From assembly GCA_945901025.1 (NCBI GenBank), contig CAMDJW010000003.1, positions 1-64,000 on the forward strand: a stretch of DNA of 64,000 nt. The letters run 5' to 3'. Below, in pieces: positions 62,222-64,000 of the stretch. How positions within the stretch are numbered: the stretch's first letter is position 1; each line of letters begins with the position of its first letter. The stretch is from Spirosoma fluviale. GTDB lineage: Bacteria; Bacteroidota; Bacteroidia; Cytophagales; Spirosomataceae. A model generated the notes under the pieces. The model saw nothing but the letters and a program-made list of their open reading frames with translations. It was not told the origin of the DNA and made no database searches. The position numbers and the translations under genes are program-made.

Positions 62222-64000
62222 TTAAAATCCTACTTTTAAACCAATATTATATGATTTAGCTACCGGGAAAGCTCCTTCGTCAATACCCATGTGGATATCT
62301 TGGTTATCGTTTCCTGAAGTTCTCAAGTTAATATCTGGATCTAAACCTCTGTAATTCGTGAAAGTAAACAAGTTTTGTCCTTGGACATAAACTTGTAAAG
62401 CGCTCAATTTTAATTTTTTAATGATTGTATTTGGCACGGTGTAGGTCAATTGGATATTTTTAATTCTAAAGTATGAGCCATCTTCAACCATGTAAGATGA
62501 TATCTGCTGACTTGTTGCATCTTGAGAATTTAAACGAGGTAACATAGCTACATCGCCTTGCTTTTTCCAAGAGTTATACAACATTTCCTTCGAACGATTT
62601 CCTTGGAATGTATTGAAGTCTATCCAATAACGGGTATAGTTGAAAATCTCATTACCTTGAATTCCTTGTCCAAACATAGTTAAATCCCAGTTTTTGTAAC
62701 CTACCGACACATTTAAGCCATAACTAAAATCTGGATGTGGATTACCAATAATGGTTTTATCCGCTGCTGTTACCACTCCGTCTCCATTTACATCACGGAA
62801 TTTAAATACTCCTGCTCTTGTATACGTATTTCCAAAAGCTTTTGGAGCAGATGCCGCTTCCGCGTCATCTTTAATGACACCGTCAACAATATATCCAAAG
62901 AAACTTGCGATAGGCAAACCAGCTTTCGTTACTGATATAGCAGGTAAACGTGTTCCAAATCCAAATACAGTTGCATTAGGGTCATTGTTCAATTTAACTA
63001 CGTTGTTTTTGTACATGGAGTACATAGCACCAACCGTGTAACGAACATCACCAATTTGATCACGGTAAGTTAAACTTAAATCAAATCCAGAATTATTCAC
63101 CTCACCAATATTTACATATGGAATGCTCGCGTTACCAGCTGTTTTAGGGATAGGTACCTGCGTTAACATGTCAGATGTGGTACGAGAATAAACATCCAAC
63201 GCAACATCTAACTTATTGTTCCATAAAGAAGCATCCAAACCTACGTTAGTTGACGTGTTCGTTTCCCAACGGCCATTCGAGTTACCAAATTGAGCTAAAT
63301 CGAAACCAGTTGCAATAGAACTTCCTGAACCTGCGATATCGTATGCGTTATTATTCGGATCTGGTATGAATAATGTAGATGCATTATATACGTTTGGAAT
63401 TAACTGGTTACCCGTTTTACCCCAACCCCCACGAAGTTTCATGTCATTAATAAATGTCAAATCTTTCATGAAATCTAATTCAGATAAACGAATACCTACA
63501 GAGAATGCAGGGAAAATACCATAACGGTATGCCGGAGCAAAACGTGATGATCCATCGCGACGAATCGTAAAGTCAGCTAATAACAATTCTTTGTATGAGT
63601 AGTTGACTTTTCCGAATTGTGAGAACAAAGCGGTAATCGGTGAACCACCTCCTGAATTTGAAAGACCTGCTGCCGCACCATTATTTAAATAACGATAAGA
63701 AGGATCATCAAAAGCAAAGTTTGAACGTTGCGCATTAAATCCAAAACCATACGTTGACACCGCTTCAGTACCTACTAAAACATTCAGCGAATGATCTCCA
63801 ATTGTTTTTGCATAATTCAATGTGTTATACCAAGTAATCGCACGGTCATAAGAGTTTGAAACAGTTAAGCTGTTTGCATTACGAGCCTCAACAGCCTCAA
63901 TATTTCTATTGTAGTATTCAGATCTATTGTAGTTGTTAAATTCAAAACCTAAACTAGTTCTTGCCTTTAAATCTTTAATGATTTCATACTCACCATATAC
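62222..64000 (-). CDS. SusC/RagA TonB-linked outer-membrane transporter, C-terminal part
   Basis: The frame is open from the window edge to the stop at 62222 (592 residues seen), so the signal peptide, carboxypeptidase-like domain and plug lie outside the window. An internal TTG near 63820 is not a start. The barrel is recognisable from the DFTIRRDGSSRFAPAYRYGIFPAFSVGIRLSELDFM motif, LRGGWGKTGNQLIPNVYN, a long series of strands and SYNIGLKVGF at the end. VFKFRDVNGDGVVTAADKTIIGNPHPDFSYG is the characteristic late SusC segment. It pumps a glycan or peptide with TonB energy, together with the downstream SusD. Confidence 0.95.
   Translation of the reverse strand, partial: VYGEYEIIKDLKARTSLGFEFNNYNRSEYYNRNIEAVEARNANSLTVSNSYDRAITWYNTLNYAKTIGDHSLNVLVGTEAVSTYGFGFNAQRSNFAFDDPSYRYLNNGAAAGLSNSGGGSPITALFSQFGKVNYSYKELLLADFTIRRDGSSRFAPAYRYGIFPAFSVGIRLSELDFMKDLTFINDMKLRGGWGKTGNQLIPNVYNASTLFIPDPNNNAYDIAGSGSSIATGFDLAQFGNSNGRWETNTSTNVGLDASLWNNKLDVALDVYSRTTSDMLTQVPIPKTAGNASIPYVNIGEVNNSGFDLSLTYRDQIGDVRYTVGAMYSMYKNNVVKLNNDPNATVFGFGTRLPAISVTKAGLPIASFFGYIVDGVIKDDAEAASAPKAFGNTYTRAGVFKFRDVNGDGVVTAADKTIIGNPHPDFSYGLNVSVGYKNWDLTMFGQGIQGNEIFNYTRYWIDFNTFQGNRSKEMLYNSWKKQGDVAMLPRLNSQDATSQQISSYMVEDGSYFRIKNIQLTYTVPNTIIKKLKLSALQVYVQGQNLFTFTNYRGLDPDINLRTSGNDNQDIHMGIDEGAFPVAKSYNIGLKVGF

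Noticed and set aside
62222-63820. Complete SusC gene starting near 63820
   Set aside because: The codon there is an internal TTG and the frame continues without stops to the window edge, so the gene is 5'-truncated.

Overview
The window comes from a low-GC member of the Bacteroidota, most likely order Cytophagales. The evidence is a complete porP-gldKLMN type IX secretion cluster, a gldD gene, a SusC/SusD pair, short LeuA and LptC of Bacteroidota type, AT-rich leaders without Shine-Dalgarno sequences, and several promoters of the form TTG-N19-21-TAnnTTTG. I cannot fix the genus. No prophage, transposase, integrase, toxin-antitoxin or CRISPR array was found.

Left part (1-20 kb): exported carbohydrate chemistry and small-molecule metabolism. 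It holds a cupin fragment, a dienelactone hydrolase, a sugar MFS transporter, a di-iron membrane hydroxylase and hemN. These are followed by mostly exported proteins: a heme-containing propeller dehydrogenase, a sugar-isomerase-like TIM barrel, a DUF3500 protein, a sialidase-sulfatase operon, a ThuA-like protein and two Tat-type Gfo/Idh/MocA oxidoreductases. ThuA, Gfo/Idh/MocA and TIM-barrel proteins together suggest a periplasmic keto-sugar route, which is an inference. UDP-galactopyranose mutase (glf) sits in the middle.

Middle (20-31 kb): envelope and cell-wall genes. These are a GT-C-like membrane protein, glmS with an apparent 1-bp frameshift, a GT4 glycosyltransferase, tRNA-Arg(CCG), a pseudouridine synthase, anmK, L-2-hydroxyglutarate oxidase and an exporter-type ABC transporter. 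Short palindromic repeats of at least two families lie between genes from 4 to 29 kb.

30-38 kb: branched-chain amino acid synthesis, ilvD-ilvB-ilvN-ilvC, a terminator, then ilvA and leuA. IlvA and LeuA both lack C-terminal regulatory domains, while the regulatory subunit IlvN is kept.

38-60 kb: core functions. In order these are an MscS channel, an outer-membrane barrel with lptC, a small redox/copper cluster (cytochrome c, SCO, lipoprotein) behind recN, sucD-DUF4271-hemD, the T9SS operon (porP, gldK, gldL, gldM, gldN), pyk, plsC-like, gldD, priA and a nitroreductase. The end (59-64 kb) is a TolB-like propeller protein and a SusD/SusC nutrient-uptake pair; SusC runs off the window.

Many starts were moved downstream from a TTG or GTG codon to the first sensible ATG, usually to expose a signal peptide. 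All family assignments are by eye from motifs; none was checked by search.
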